NCBI RefSeq assembly: GCF_027887165.1
Contig: NC_077232.1
Coordinates: 544,315-608,314, forward strand
Source: Monodelphis domestica
Taxonomy: Eukaryota; Chordata; Mammalia; Didelphimorphia; Didelphidae
Direction: 5' to 3'
DNA length: 64,000 nucleotides
Shown here: positions 14,229 to 26,640 of the stretch, piece by piece
Layout of the letters: every line of letters begins with the position of its first letter
Numbering within the stretch: position 1 is the stretch's first letter
Position numbers and translations under genes: made by a program
Notes under the pieces: generated by a model
Databases searched by the model: none
Seen by the model: only the letters and a program-made list of their open reading frames with translations
What the model was told of the DNA's origin: nothing

Positions 14229-14249
14229 GTGGTCACGTGCCTCCCTTGT

Positions 14250-15105
14250 CCAGTGCGCTCATTGGCCGCCCGGTCTCCCTTCTGTCAGATCAGTCCCTCG
14301 AGAACCCCGTGAGCCTGGCAGCCCTTGTGGGGTCTGCCAGACGAGGGCACACAGTAGGCACCTAATGAGTGCCTGCGCCACGCCCCCCCAGCTTCCCAGC
14401 GGGTGGCTGCCATTTCCCAGCCTGTGGCCTCCCTGCTTCTGGGCGGTCACCTGGCTGCAGTCACGTGCCTTGGGCTCTACTGGAGGGAGAGGGCGGAGCC
14501 CGACCTGCTGCTGGGATGGGGCGAGGGAGGGTCCTGCGTGACGGTGCGGCGCCCCCTGGCGGACACGCGCCCCAATGACACCCCGCAGTGTTCCTGGGAG
14601 GAGGAAGTCCTTTTTAGCTTCGTTTTACCGTGGAGGAAACTGAGGCAGCGGGCGGGGCCACCTCTGATTTCCCTTAGACAAGTAACTAGCATCTGCGGTG
14701 AGCCCGACACCCTCCGAGCTCCATAAAGGGCAGGCTATGAGGAGGCCTCACTGGCCCTCCCCCAACCCCACCCCAGACCCAGAGGGGCTGACCATTCCCC
14801 CCATCCCAGGGTGCGTCTAAGGCTGGATTCGAACCCAGGTCTCCACTTTGGGTTAGTCAGTCCCCTTTGCTCTGGGCTGACAAGCCAGGAAGCCCGAGGC
14901 TCACCCAGGTCCGGCTCAGTGGGAGGCGCCTTGGTCCCCGCCCAGAGTGCCCACCTGGGCTCCCCCTGCCTCTTGGCCTTCCAGGCTTCGGCACTAGCAC
15001 AGCCCCCCATTCTCCCACCTTTGCCCAGCCCTGGGCCCCTGCCGGCATCCCCATGACTTGTGTGCCACCCCCTCCCCGCCGGTGCCCCTCCATCCAACAC
15101 AAACA
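14250..15105. other. Convergent intergenic region TALDO1/GATD1 with MIR-like pieces
   Basis: No gene is seen. The segment separates the plus-strand end of TALDO1 from the minus-strand end of GATD1. It contains MIR/THER1-type scraps: 'cacacagtaggcacctaatg' near 14349, 'ttttaccgtggaggaaactg' near 14623, and 'aaggctggattcgaaccca' near 14819. Confidence 0.5.
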
Positions 15106-15127
15106 CTGGAGCAGGCTAGCATGAGCT

Positions 15128-15133
15128 TGTATT
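15128..15133 (-). terminator. GATD1: Candidate GATD1 poly(A) signal (AATACA variant)
   Basis: On the minus strand an AATACA hexamer is followed about 25 bases later by a GU-rich stretch (complement of 'ccaacacaaacactgg'), the usual downstream element. No canonical AATAAA is seen between the stop codon at 16012 and here, so a 3' UTR of roughly 0.9 kb is inferred. Confidence 0.4.
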
Positions 15134-16011
15134 GGCGCTCCCTGCTTGGGGAGGGCTTCCTGGAGGAGGCAGCACTTAGAGCAGAGAAGGGCGGGCAGTG
15201 TGGCAGAGCCCAGGGGGGCAAGGGAGGGAAGGCAAGGCGGCATGTGGGTGGTGGCTGTCCGGGAGGTCCAAGGGGACATCCGCCCAGCTCAGCCCAGAGC
15301 GGCTCCTCCAGGCTTCTGGGCAGGAGAGTGACCCCTGGCCGTCCAGCTGTCCCATCTTTGGGCCTGAAGATTCTGCTTCCCGGCCTGGCCTTCGTGGGAG
15401 GCACCTGCTGCACCCTCTTGCACCCACTCCTTCAGGGTCCTTTCTGGGTCTTTCCTGGGAGCTGAAATGGGGGGCCGGGCGGCTGGAGGAACCCAGGCAG
15501 TGGCTGTGGGGATGCCCTTGGGCGCCCCCAGATTTTCAGTGACCAGGAAGGAGCCCAGCAGCCCTCCCTCCCCGCTGTCCAGGGAGGCCTGAAACCCAGC
15601 AGCGCCCCAGAAGGCGGGCCAGGGCTCTGCTGGGCCTCCCGGGCCCCTCTTGGCAGCCCCCCCCCCCCCCCGAGTGGGTGTTTCAGCCCCTTGCTCGGAA
15701 GCAGGAAGCAGACTGCCGGGTCCTGGGCAGGTCTGCTGGGCCTCAACGCCCTGGCATGGGTGCCAGCCCCATTCTCGAGGGCACCACGAGGGACACGTTC
15801 TCTGTGCCCAGCCGGCCAGGGTGACTCCCAGAAGGGCACGTGGCCCCCCCCAGGGTCCGAGCGGTCCATGCAGGGAAAGGGGGGGAGGAGCCATGCCGGA
15901 AAAGGGGCAGCCTCGCTGGAGGGGGGCCCCCCACCCCCAAGGGGCTCCGCCGGGGCTGCTTCTGGCCAGGGTGGTCCACGGGCGTCCGGAGCCTACGGCC
16001 AAGGCCTCCTC

Positions 16012-19000
16012 TCACTTCCTGTGGAAAGATGGCGGGGCGGGGTGAGGCTTGCCCGGCCGGGCTCCTGAGGCTGGGCCACAAGCGCCCCGGCACCCCGCCA
16101 GCCCACCTGCCGCCACACAGGAGCACCAGGTTCTGCACCGCCAGGACCGTGGAGGCGTCGTTCTGGCCCGTGACCAGGTGCCGGTCCAGGACCACGTGCG
16201 CGGCGTCCGGCTGGCTGGCTGCAGGAGGGAGAGGCCGCGGCCCAGTCACGGGCGGCCCAGCCCGGGCCGCCCCATCCCGCCCGGCCCCCTTGGCCGCTGG
16301 GAGCGCTCACCGCTGAAGCAGGCCCCGGCATCCCTCACGAAGTCTTCCACGATGACGGGCAGGCCACCGAAGCCGGGCTCCCGGATGAGCTCACCCACGG
16401 AGGGCTGGGGACACACCGCGCCGCTGGCCAGAGTTCTGGGCAAAGTCCCCGGCCCGGGGCGCCCTGCGAACCCCAGGGGGTCTCCCAGGCTCCGGCCGCC
16501 CCAGAATCCGCCCCCCCCCCCCCCGCCAGAGTCTGCTGGGACTCACCCCGGTCAGGCTGTAATCCCGGAACACCCAAGACTTGTCCTCCTTCGTGGCACA
16601 GCAGAGGGCGGCCACGCCGTGCCCCACGGCGCAGACGGGTTCTGCAAGCCAAAGGCAGACAGCTGCGCTCCAGGCCGAGCCCAGGACGACGCCAGGCAGG
16701 CAGCGCCAGGCCCCCGTCGTCCCGGGTGGGCAGCTTAAGAGTATTCAGGCCACCCTTTTTAACCCTTACAGGAGAACACTCACCACGGCTCCCCCGAGAG
16801 GCCCCCCACCCAGGGGTCCCCGGCTGCCCCCCATCACCTACTCTGCTCCGCGCTGAAGTGCTCCAAGATGCGGGCCAAGTAGCCGCTGTTGGCGAGGTCG
16901 GTCAGGGCCCCGGGGCAGCTGGGGATGAGCAAGGCATGGTACCTGGCACCTGGACAGGAAGGGGCCGCCATGGGCATAGAATGGGCAGCAACATAAGCGA
17001 CCCCCAGAGAGCCCCCGAGGGCTGGGAGACTCCGCAGACCTGGAGATGCCACCTCGCCCACCGCCTGCCCACCACTCACCATCGATGGACTCCAGCTTGG
17101 CAGGGCTGGCATAGGCCTTGACGCGGAAGTCTTGGATCCAACGCGTGTTGCTCTCGTTCATGCCCACGAAGTCAATGGCCTTCCCCTGGCACAGCCCGGA
17201 GACAGGTCGAGCACGGATGCAAAAAGGGGGAGTCCTCTGGAGCCCTGGAGCTGGGGCTCCCTGAGCTGCCTCTTCCCTCCCTCCTTAGGTCCCGGTGGGT
17301 TGGCAGAGGCCAAACCCTCTTTCTGTCTCGGCCAGGAGCACGGGGCCAGCGTTAAGCGAGCTGGGTGGCCGCTCGCCAGAAGCATCCCAAAGGACCCACT
17401 GGGGGGCCGGCCCTCACTCTGCTTGTCCTTTGGGGCGCCGCCTGGGTGGCACCAGCACCTTCCACATGAAGCCCCTGCCAACGTGTGCCAGCCATGACTG
17501 GGTATGCCCAGAGGTGCCCGCTCCCTCCTCCTGACTCGGGCCCAGCGTCCACGCCAGCCAATCAATGTTTCTGGGCATGACGCCCCCCCTTCCATAGGCC
17601 TCCCCCTCCTGGCAGAATGAAAAAGGCCCCTGCCCTCAGGGACCCTGGCGGCCACGAAGAAGAGCCCCAGCGCCCAGAGAACCCAGGGCTTGGGCACGGA
17701 CGGGGCCCCCCAATGCCCCCAGGCACTTACCCCTGGAGTGGCCACTTGCAGGTTGAAGGCGGCACTGCCCAACGTGAAACAGTGGAGGAATGAGTGGGCT
17801 GATACCCCTGGAAGACAGAGGGGCACATACATGTAGGCACGTGTGAGCAGGCCCCCACACGCCTGCTGCCCACGCAGCCAGGTGCCCCAACAGGGCGCTG
17901 GCACCTTCTTCCCCAGAAAACCGCAGAGCCGAGGAGGCGAGGCAGAGGGGCGAGCGGGCACGGCTTCGCCTCTCTCTGACTCCGTTTCCTCGTCTGTAAA
18001 CGGGGCCTCACGGAGAAACCTGACCGGTTCAGCGCGTCCGCCGTGATTACTGTTTCCCAAAGCCAAAGGCCCGTGCCGAGGGGGCTGGGCACGGGGTACT
18101 GAGCCCACCGAGGCGGCAGGTCAGGACAGCAGAGACCCTCCACGAGCCCCAGCCCGCAGTGCGGCCGGTGGAGAGGAGCAGAGGGAGCTGCCAGAGACCC
18201 GGAGAGGGCTGCCGAAGGACCTCTGCTGTGGGGAGGCCCCGGCGGGCACACGAGGGAAGCCTGGCCGGAGGGGATGGCATGCAAGTGAGGCCCAAAGTGC
18301 CCGCGCAATAGCCACACGGGAGAGGCTCTGGCCAGCGGGCACCGTCAGCGCCCTTCTCCGACGGCCAGCGCCACTTTAGCCGCCGCGAGGGAACGCCAGG
18401 CCCGGCCGAGGGCCTGGGCGCCGTGGGGCCCCTCAGCTGCCCTGCCCTGGACCCGGCGATCCTGCCTGCCTACGGCAGCTGGCCGAGCCGGCTCTGCCGT
18501 GCCAGCTAAACCCTAAAAAAGGCTCATTGGGACAGACGAGAACCCAGAAGCCTCGGCTTGGCCCAGCGAAGAGCAGGCTGAAAGGCTGGCGAGGCCGGGC
18601 TGCCTGGGGGAGGCGGAGGAGGAGGAGAGGGAAGGGGGTGCTGAGGGGGGCGAGCAGCCTTGGGACTTCTCCAAGTTCAGGTGACTTGGGGGGGCCCAGG
18701 GTACCTCCACGCTCTGCGCCCCCCCCGCCAAGGGATCCGAGGAAGGGCAAACCAGCATCTGCAGACGGGCAGCTGGAGGGACCGAGGCACACGTAGCCCG
18801 GGAACTTGGTGCCGTGGAACAAGGGGAGCTGCTTTCCCAGGACCTGCCTGGCCAGGCAGCAGAAGAAGCAGGAGCTGGTGGGGAGGTCGAGGCAGGTGCC
18901 TGCCACCCCGTCCCCACCTGCCGGGAGCCTTCCCACAATTCTCTTCTGGCTTAGTCCAGAGCCCCAAATCCGGGCTTCTGGTGGGCTCCAGAATCGGCAG

Positions 19001-21214
19001 CTTCACAATGAGGAAGGATTAAAGGTGGGAAGGCAGAGGGAGGCCATTCAGATTAGCCCAGGGGCCTCTGGACCCAGGAATGCTGCCGGGCAAAGCCCTG
19101 GCTGTAATGCTGGCTCCAGCTCCCGGGCCTTGGGTCCGCCACGAGGCTGCCCGGGGTATAGGCGGGTCCTGCGTCCCCAGCAACACATCCCGAGCGCGCC
19201 CTCCCTTCCTCTCAGGGAGTCTTCTCCCGGGCCTCGATCCTCATTCAGACTAGCCTCCCTGCCTCATCTCCCCACCCTTCATTCCAAGGTCCGCTCGCGG
19301 CCAGCCCCTCAAGGCATCCCGGGGGCGCCCACCTCCTCCAGGATCGAGCACCTCCACAGGCTGGCCTGCTGTCCTCCCCTCGCCCCGGCTGTCGCCCATG
19401 CCCTCCCCACCCCGGCTTCTCTGGGACATTTCCCAGGAGGCCTTTCCCCCTTTCCCACCCTTCCCTGCCCAGGAGGGATTCTTTGAGCCTGTGCCCCTTA
19501 CCCGAGGGCAGGAACCTGTCTCTGCCCCCCTCTGTGCCCCCAGTGCCAGGGCAGGGCCTGCCTTGTAGAGACAGATCAGGACAGGCGGGAAGAACCATTC
19601 GCCGGTCAAACCCCCCAAGGCAGAGCTTCGCAGACCTGGGGAGGCCCACAAAGAACGACGCGGTCCAGCCAGGAGGGCCTCGGGAGGCAAATGCTGCTGC
19701 GCAGGGGAGCTAGGAGGGTTTCTGGCTCTTATGGTGGCTGAGAAAGAGAGGCTGGACCAGACCGCGAGGGAGGGACGACGGGGCAGGAACGTGGGCCGCC
19801 GGCCGCCTCCTGGACACCACTAAGTCAGGAATGGGTCCTGCATGATTCTCCATGTGTGTAATGGGGACGGGAGAGGGAAAGAGGAGAATTTGGCCCTGAA
19901 AATAAAAACGGAATCGGAAGAAATAAGAGACACAATGGGGAAACGGGAGGCTCCCCTGGCGAGGGTGGAATCTGTGGCAAGGGATCGTCGCTGGCCAGGG
20001 AAGAAGCCACATGAGCAATCGGGGCTCGACAGCCCAGCAAGGCAGCAGAGGGACACCGAGGCCACAGGCCCGGCATCCTTCCGCAGGAAAAGCCTGGGCA
20101 GGCGGCCGAGGGGGAGCGGGCGGATGGGCAACACAGGAGAGGCTCTGGGCCCCAAGAAGGCCAGCTAAAAGCAGCAGCCCTTGTGAAAGAAGGGAGACCG
20201 CCCAGAGCCGGCCTTGGCCTCCTGCGAGACTCCAGGCCTGGGGAGCCCGGAGCAGCCGGGCATTGTGGGCAAAAGCACGCGGTAGCCTGTAGCCGGAGAT
20301 GGATGAAATCGGGAACCCAGGTTCGGGGTGTGGGCTCGCACGAGGCTCTCCTGCCCATTCACGATGGCGGCCGCTCGGGCTTGCTCATCCCTTCTACAGC
20401 TCTAAAACAGGGAGGGCAGGGCCGAGTCCGGGGTCTGGCCGGGGTTCGAGGCCAAGCCTCTTCTGGGGGATCTAGCCTTCATCCCACTCCCAGCTGGCCT
20501 GGACTCCCTGGGCTCAGGCTCCAGGCAGCTTCCCCTTGGCTTTAGGAAAAGCCTGCTCAGACCTGGCCTGGGCAACAGGGAAGCAAGGTGGAGGGTCAGA
20601 GCCTGACCACGCACAACAGGGAGAACAGGGTCTGCTTCGGGTTTCCATCCCCCCCAAGGGAGCCCCAAGTAGGGAAGAGCCCGTTCACCGTTGAGGTTCA
20701 GACCATCCTGGCTGTGTGACCCTGGGCAAGTCGCTTCTGACTCAGTTTCCTCAATCTGTCAAATAAGGAAGCGGCGAACCTCTCCAGTGTCTTTGCCTAG
20801 AAACCCCGCATGAGGCCAGGAATGTATCCAGATCAGGGAACACAGGGGAGCCGGACGTTCTCAGGGGCTCCAGTCCCCTGCAGGCTCGGGCGATGGGGCA
20901 TCGGATGGCCCGGAGGAGTCGAGGGCCCGGGCGCGCCGCCACCATTCCCCTTTGGCCCTCGGAGGAGCCCGGACCACCGGCCCGAGACTGGAAGAGGAAC
21001 TGACTGAGGATCGGCGGAGGGGGGGGAGGGCCGGCCCCCACCAGGCCCAAAGGGGGCGTCAGGGACTGGGGGAAGATGCGGGGGACTGTCCTGCGGCGGC
21101 GGCATTGGGGGAGGGGGAGGCGGAGGCAGAGGCAGAGGCTGCTCACTCACCGCGGGTGGCAGCGCTAGCCACGATGAGGCAGGCGGGCCGGCTGGGCAGC
21201 CGCTCGGACGCCAT
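16012..21214 (-). CDS. GATD1: GATD1 (PDDC1), class I glutamine amidotransferase-like protein, complete
   Basis: A DJ-1/PfpI-superfamily protein. The molecular role is poorly defined, so no reaction is assigned. Coding exons on the minus strand, from the start: 21151-21214, 17731-17807, 17080-17185, 16842-16949, 16547-16641, 16311-16404, 16107-16218, 16012-16018. Phases join to exactly 220 aa, the human length. It starts [17 protein letters not shown]. Further blocks are '[20 protein letters not shown]', '[17 protein letters not shown]' (the nucleophile-elbow region of the fold), '[19 protein letters not shown]', '[16 protein letters not shown]' and '[15 protein letters not shown]'. The last exon adds only the end of an Arg codon plus Lys and stop (CGGRK-stop), matching the human terminus. 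Intron 1 is long (3.3 kb); the others are 75-550 bp. Two introns contain poly-C runs (near 16510). Confidence 0.97.
20695..20810 (+). mobile_element. Partial tRNA/RTE-type SINE in GATD1 intron 1
   Basis: It contains 'ctgtgtgaccctgggcaagt' near 20714, 'actcagtttcctcaatctg', and 'cagtgtctttgcctagaaac'. These are the core and tail of the composite marsupial SINE. The head is diverged or missing. Confidence 0.6.
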
Positions 21215-21350
21215 GGCCGGTCTTGCGCTCCGCCTCCTACAGGGCCCCGCCCCTCTTCCCGCCGGTCTGCGCATGCTCCAGTGGGCGAGGCCGGCGTCAC
21301 GTGGGCCCATTCGGCCCCGCCCCTCGCTCGCCTGTCAGTCCCAGCTCTAA
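21215..21350 (-). promoter_or_regulatory. GATD1: GATD1 promoter, NRF1-like and E-box motifs
   Basis: CpG-rich sequence just upstream of the GATD1 start. It holds 'ctgcgcatgctc' (NRF1-like) near 21267, a CACGTG E-box in 'cgtcacgtgggcc' near 21295-21306, and GC boxes ('ggccccgcccctc' twice). There is no TATA box. This fits a housekeeping promoter. No divergent partner gene is evident. Confidence 0.55.
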
Positions 21351-23700
21351 AACAAGAGCGGTGTGGGCTCTTAGGGGCGATTACTTGCCCCGGTGCCACG
21401 ACTTGGAAGTGGCTGCGGTTCCCTTTGGACCCAGGCCCTCCCTTCTCCAGACGTGCTCCGAATTCTTTTTGCCTTGGCGCCCAACCTAGTCCGTGTCCAG
21501 AGCCGCAGGGGGTCCGAGGAGCCGCCATGACGGCAGCCCTGGGGGACCGCCACCCTCGCCAGTGCCAGCCCTGCCGCCCTGCTTCTCTGGGTGTGTTTCT
21601 TCCTCTCTGAGCGCAGCCCCTGCCCAGAGCAAGGACTGTGGGGAAGCTGAGGGGCCAGGGAAGGCCTGAGGTCAAGTCTGGTCCTAGATATTTCCCTGGC
21701 AGCACGCCTGGCTTTCCTGGGCTGTAAAATGGGAGCCATTAGAGCCCCTGTTCCCAGGGTGCGTGTGAGGAGTTACACTGGGGTTTTCTCAGCAAAGCCA
21801 TTCCCTTCCTCCGCTCATTTTACAGATGGGGAAAGGGAGGCCAACAGGGAAGTGACTTGTCCAAGGTCACACAGCTAGCAAGTCTCTGCAGCTGGCTTTG
21901 AACGCGGGTCTCCCTGACTCTCTGCTGCAGCACCTCCTACCTGCCTAGCACATGGCAGTCATTTCATAAAAGCTTATGCCCTTCCAGTATCTGCCAGTGG
22001 GTATCACTAGCTCTTGGTTTTTGGGAAAGAAGGAAGTACTGCCCCTCCCCCCCCAACCAGAGGCTCCTTCCCAGAGAGAGGGGAGGGGGGTGGGAGGGTG
22101 TTAAGCTCTCCTCTCCGTGCAGAAATCCACCCCACCCCTCCCACCCCCCGCCCAGTCACAGAACCCAAGGTCTGAGGGGAGGCTGGGCACCGAGCTCCTG
22201 AGGGCATGGAGGGGCAGCTCCGGGCCATGTTTGCTTCAGGGAGTGATGCAGACAACAGAAAAAGTGCTGCCTCCGTCTAGGGGGCTCCCACCTCTGCCAG
22301 GCTGGGCGGCCTCATGAGCCCCAGCTCTCCCTGTGGCCTGTGCTGGGTGCCTTGCTCTGTCCGGATGGGGGCAGCGCTCCATCCCAGCTCCTCTGGCATC
22401 ATGGTTGGTCACTGTGTGAGGAGAGGCAGTCAAACTGGCAGAGAAAAGCACCTCCTTGCTTCAGGAAGTGGAATTTCCAAAGCTATGAACTCTAGGCTGC
22501 TCCCTCGCCCTCTATTCCTCTGCCAGGATGATTTGCCCTCTTGGGCCCAGCTCTCTCCCTCCGCGAAGATGCTGCCCTGAGGCCCTTGGGTCCCTTCAAG
22601 GGGCCCTGGGGACAGTGTGAGAACAGCAGGGACGTCCCTGGAGCAAAGCTCTGGGAAGCCTGTGAAGACCTCCAGTTCGCAGAGACTTGGCTCACTCCTC
22701 ACTGGAGGCTTCGACCCCTCCCTCGGATGTTGCCACCAAGAACCCCTGACGTGTGCATTCTCTGCAGATGGCAGCTTACTGACACACTCCAGATTCAGAG
22801 CCTATAGAAAACTCGGTCTAGCTTCCCTGGGAAGCCTTCCATTTCCACTGGGTATGGGAAAGACTCCAAAATGGAATCCATCATCAAGAACCCACTTTCA
22901 CGGCCCTCCCAGCCCCGCTTTGCTCCCTCTTATTTCCTCCCTTTCCCGTGCCGCTCCTTGGGCACCCAGGAACAATTTGGCAAAGAGGACTCAGGGCGGG
23001 CAAAACTGGTAGTGGAGACTCTGGAGCAGGACCTAGCCAGCTCAGGAACATTCATTTGCAGGGTACTGCCACCTCCTCTCCTCCCCAGAGCCCTGCAACA
23101 ATTGGCATTTTCCTATTGGGTCACTGGTGCCAGTCAGACAGCCTGGCAGAAAGAAGTCGAAGTCCCTTCCATTTTAATTTCTCTCATCCTCATGCTCAGA
23201 CGCTTTCTGGAGTCGGAGGCCACGTCACCTGGCACCTGGGCCTCAGTTCAGGAGGAGAAAAGACCTCCCTCCCTCCTCCCTTCCTGTCCTACCTGGCTGG
23301 CAGTGAAGCCTGGAGAAAGCCTCTGCTTGGGGATGGGCTCCTGTTACCTAATGGGAGAAGCATTGGCAGAAACTCAGCAGGCTCCAGAACACGGGAGATC
23401 CCTGGGGAGTCGAGGCCTGGCTGCCAGGTGATGGTGGGAAGGGAGGGGCTGAGCTGGGCCCTGGGGGGGCATCGTGCAGGTGACCCCTCTGAGCTGGGCC
23501 CCAGGATGACTCCTTTGTAGGTTCTGGCTGGCCTCTGCTTCTATATGTGTGTCAAGGTCCCAGGGAGACCCTTGAATGAAAGGCTGGGTGGGCCTTAAAG
23601 CAGGTGCTCTGCAAACCCCTATCACTGTCCTGAGGGGCGGCTGTGCACACATGTGGCCCTTTTAGAACCCTAAATCATTGGCACTGAAGGGAAGTCATGG
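21350..23700. other. Intergenic, no gene; one clear MIR/SINE piece
   Basis: A minus-strand SINE fragment lies at about 21810-21950 ('cattttacagatggggaaag', 'caaggtcacacagctagcaa', 'ggctttgaacgcgggtctcc'). The rest is moderately GC-rich without coding, RNA or tandem-repeat signals that I can support. Confidence 0.5.
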
Positions 23701-23702
23701 AA

Positions 23703-23875
23703 CTCTTGAGGCAGTGACATGGCTCAGCGGACAGAGCTCCAGGCCTGAAGATAGGAGGTCCTGGGTTTGAGCTTGAAGTCAGACACCTCCTAACTGGGTG
23801 ATCCTGGACAAGTCACTTAACCTCTCGCCCTTCTGCCTTAGGGTTATTTCTAAGAAAGAAAGTAAAGGTTTGGGG
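23703..23875 (+). mobile_element. Marsupial tRNA-type SINE (SINE1-like)
   Basis: Nearly full-length: head 'gacatggctcagcggacaga', 'ataggaggtcctgggtttga', 'aagtcagacacctcctaact', 'cctggacaagtcacttaacc', and 3' part 'cccttctgccttagggttat'. The order matches the abundant marsupial SINE ending with a 'tctaag' stem and an A/G-rich tail. Confidence 0.8.
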
Positions 23876-23879
23876 GGAA

Positions 23880-25790
23880 AAGTTATACCATGTAACCTTG
23901 TTTTGCAGCTGGGGAAACCGAGGCCCAGAGATGGGGAGTGACGCACTTGAGGGTGTAAGTCCTGTGACACTGAGATCAGTGCAGGATGGCTGAGCCCCAG
24001 GACAGAGCTGTGCAGCAAGAAGGGCTGTGGGCAGTCGAGGAAAGACCACTGGACTGGACATCTCTGGCCCTGGGTCCGTGCCCAGATGGTGGACGCTCGC
24101 CATCTGTCCTCAGGCCTCAGCAAGGTGATGGAGTGGCAGCTGTCTCCGAAAGGCTGTTGGGCTGGAGAAGGCTCAGAGGAGGGGGGCCGGGGCAGGGGAG
24201 GCTCCCTGAGAGGCACAGGAAGGGACCTCTGCCAGAGAGCAATGGGGAGCCATGGGAGGTTCTGAAACAGCATGATGGACCTGGGTCTTAGAAAGACGAA
24301 TCTGTTGAAGGGGAGGAGTAGATGGGAGGCGAGGGAGCAGCTAGGAAGGAGGCTCTTTCACTGGGCAAGCTTTCTGGGCCTAGAGACAGAGAGGAGGGGG
24401 AGCCTCGAGCCTCCAGGAGGCAGTGCAGGGTAGGAGGTGGAGGGGAAGGAGCAAAGGTGAGCATGGCCAAGGCCCTGCCTGGGAGCCCAGAGTCCTGCAT
24501 TCTGGGGATGGTGCCGCTGCCTCATTGCAGGCATTAAGCAGGTCCAGACCCTCCAGGGACATCAGTTTTCCCATCCATAAAGCGGAAGGATCAGAGGAAA
24601 GCCTCCGAGGCCCCCCTTGACCCCTGGGCCTTCTCGTTCTGTGATCCTCTCACCCCAAGGAGCCAGGCCCAGTCTGGACCTCTGAAGGCTGAGACGGAGC
24701 TCTCTGGAGTGGGAAGGGGGCACTGGGCTGGGCCGCACAAAGTCCCCTCTGCCCCCTCACCCCAGAGCTGCCCGAGGGGCCTCTCCTCCTGGCCAGCAGC
24801 TGCTGGGGGTCCCTTTGTGGCATGCTGTCTCCCCCCCCCCCCCCCCCCCCGTGTGCCCCAGGCTGGAGACCCAAGAGGAAGGGCGGCAGACAGAGCTGGG
24901 GACGGGACCAGAGGAACACGGGCATGTGGGGATGGAGAAGGAGCCTGGAGTAGGGATGGCGGGAAGGCCTGGGCAGGAGTCTGGGGAGGACAGGGAAGGG
25001 GGAGCTGAGATCCTGAGAGACCCTTTGCTAGCCTGCCCGAGCGAAAGAGAACAAGCCTCATTCCCTCCTTAAGAGGCGCCAGGCTGGCCAATTGCCAGAG
25101 AACGCCAAAGCCACGCAGGGCCTGGCAGGCTGTCCTTGCTGCTGAGAGGCTGACCTGATCGTGAGCGAGCAGAAGGATACTGATTGGAACTAGAGATGGG
25201 CGCCGGTGAATGGATGTCGGCCCGAAAGCTCCGCTCTCCTGCTAGGTGACAGCCAGTCCAGCAGGCGAGCTGGCGACAGAGGAAAGCATTGGCATGGGCA
25301 CGACTTTGGCCACCTGGAGCACAGATGAACTAGGATCTAGACCTGAGAGCCCGCCATTGGGCTTCACTGCAGGGTGGGGGAGCTTTAGATAGAAAGCCCA
25401 GGGAATTACAGTGGTCGGAGGGTTTGACCGAGACTTGCAAGAGGAACAGGAGAGCTCCTGCGGCCCCCACCATGCTCGTTCTGGATTTGAAAGATGGCGG
25501 TCAGGTTGCAGATTCATCTTTCGTCAAAGCCGTAAACACTGGCAGAAGCAGATGCAAAGTGCCGGCGCCTCCATGGCATAGGCCTTGTCCCCCTTTGAAA
25601 TCCCGATTCATCTTCGTCCTAGTGCAGCTTTGCTAGAAGCGCCCTTCATCTCCTCACAGCCTTCTGCAATTCATTTGACTTCAGCATAGGCAGAGTCCTT
25701 TGGAGGAAGGAATGTTTCCTTCTTTGCATCTGTATCCCAGGGGCTGGCAAAAGACACACTATATCCCTGTAGCTGAACAAAGGCTTGTTT
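23880..25790. other. Intergenic, no gene recognised
   Basis: A MIR-like trace lies near 23900-23950 ('gcagctggggaaaccgaggc'). There is a 21-base C run near 24830-24850. No exon or RNA signal is convincing. Confidence 0.4.
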
Positions 25791-26238
25791 CCATGGCTAA
25801 ATGGAAGCTGCACACAAAAAAAGGAAGCACAGGAATTTGAAGAAATGGGGCAGAGGTGAGCTCAAAGGTGGCAGTGGCCCCCACACTCTTGGGGAGGTCT
25901 CAGGGCATGGAGAAGTCAGGCCAGAAGCTATGGGAAGGCCGTTTAGGAGGCCAGGAGACAAGCAATGACCCTAAGCCCAAAAGTGAACGGTCTCTAGAAA
26001 ACCCCGAGGAATCCGCTACAAAGTGAATAATGGCAACAATCTAGCAAAGTTGAAGAGTATAAAATCAACCCCCAAGTCATCAGCCAGAAAAGTAACAGGA
26101 AAAGCTACAAAGAAAAACTCTTCAGAACAACTGCAGGAACTATGAAATACTGAGAATGTTTACCAAACACTTTGCAGAAACCAAGACCGACCTAATAACT
26201 GGAGAAATAATAGCTGCTCACAGGGAGGGTGAGCCAAT

Positions 26239-26286
<48 letters not shown>
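26239..26286. repeat. (CA)n microsatellite, about 24 units
   Basis: A pure CA dinucleotide run of about 48 bases inside the degraded L1. Confidence 0.95.
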
Positions 26287-26288
<2 letters not shown>

Positions 26289-26454
26289 CCTACATTAATT
26301 GAGCTGCTCAGAAGCACAACCATCAAAGATCTGTTTTAAAGAGCCAGAAAAAATAATAATGAAATTCAGAAAGAAGAACAAATGGTCAAGAATCTCAGTG
26401 ATGGGGAAAATGAAGGCAAAGGGTTCCTCAGGACTAAGTCTCAAACTATACTAC

Positions 26455-26640
26455 AGGGGCAGCTGGGGGGTTCAGTAGATGGAGAGCCAGGCCTGGAGAC
26501 AGGAGGTCCTGGGTTCAATTCTGGCCTCAAACACATCCTAGCTGGATGACCCTGGGCAAGTCATTGACCCCCTCACCTAGCCCTTACTGCTCTTCCACCT
26601 CGGAACTGATACACAGTACAAACCAGTAAACATCCCAATT
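26455..26640 (+). mobile_element. Marsupial tRNA-type SINE (SINE1-like) inserted in L1 remnant
   Basis: It contains 'ggcagctggggggttcagta', 'gagccaggcctggagacagg', 'aggtcctgggttcaattctg', 'gctggatgaccctgggcaag' and 'acctcggaactgatacacag'. It lies within the L1 remnant and is therefore younger. Confidence 0.85.

Noticed and set aside
16107-16249. GATD1 frame reading on past the conserved 'VLLCGG' end
   Set aside because: A GT donor at 16106 and an acceptor at 16019 splice to a seven-base coding end that restores the expected RK-stop terminus and the 220-aa length.
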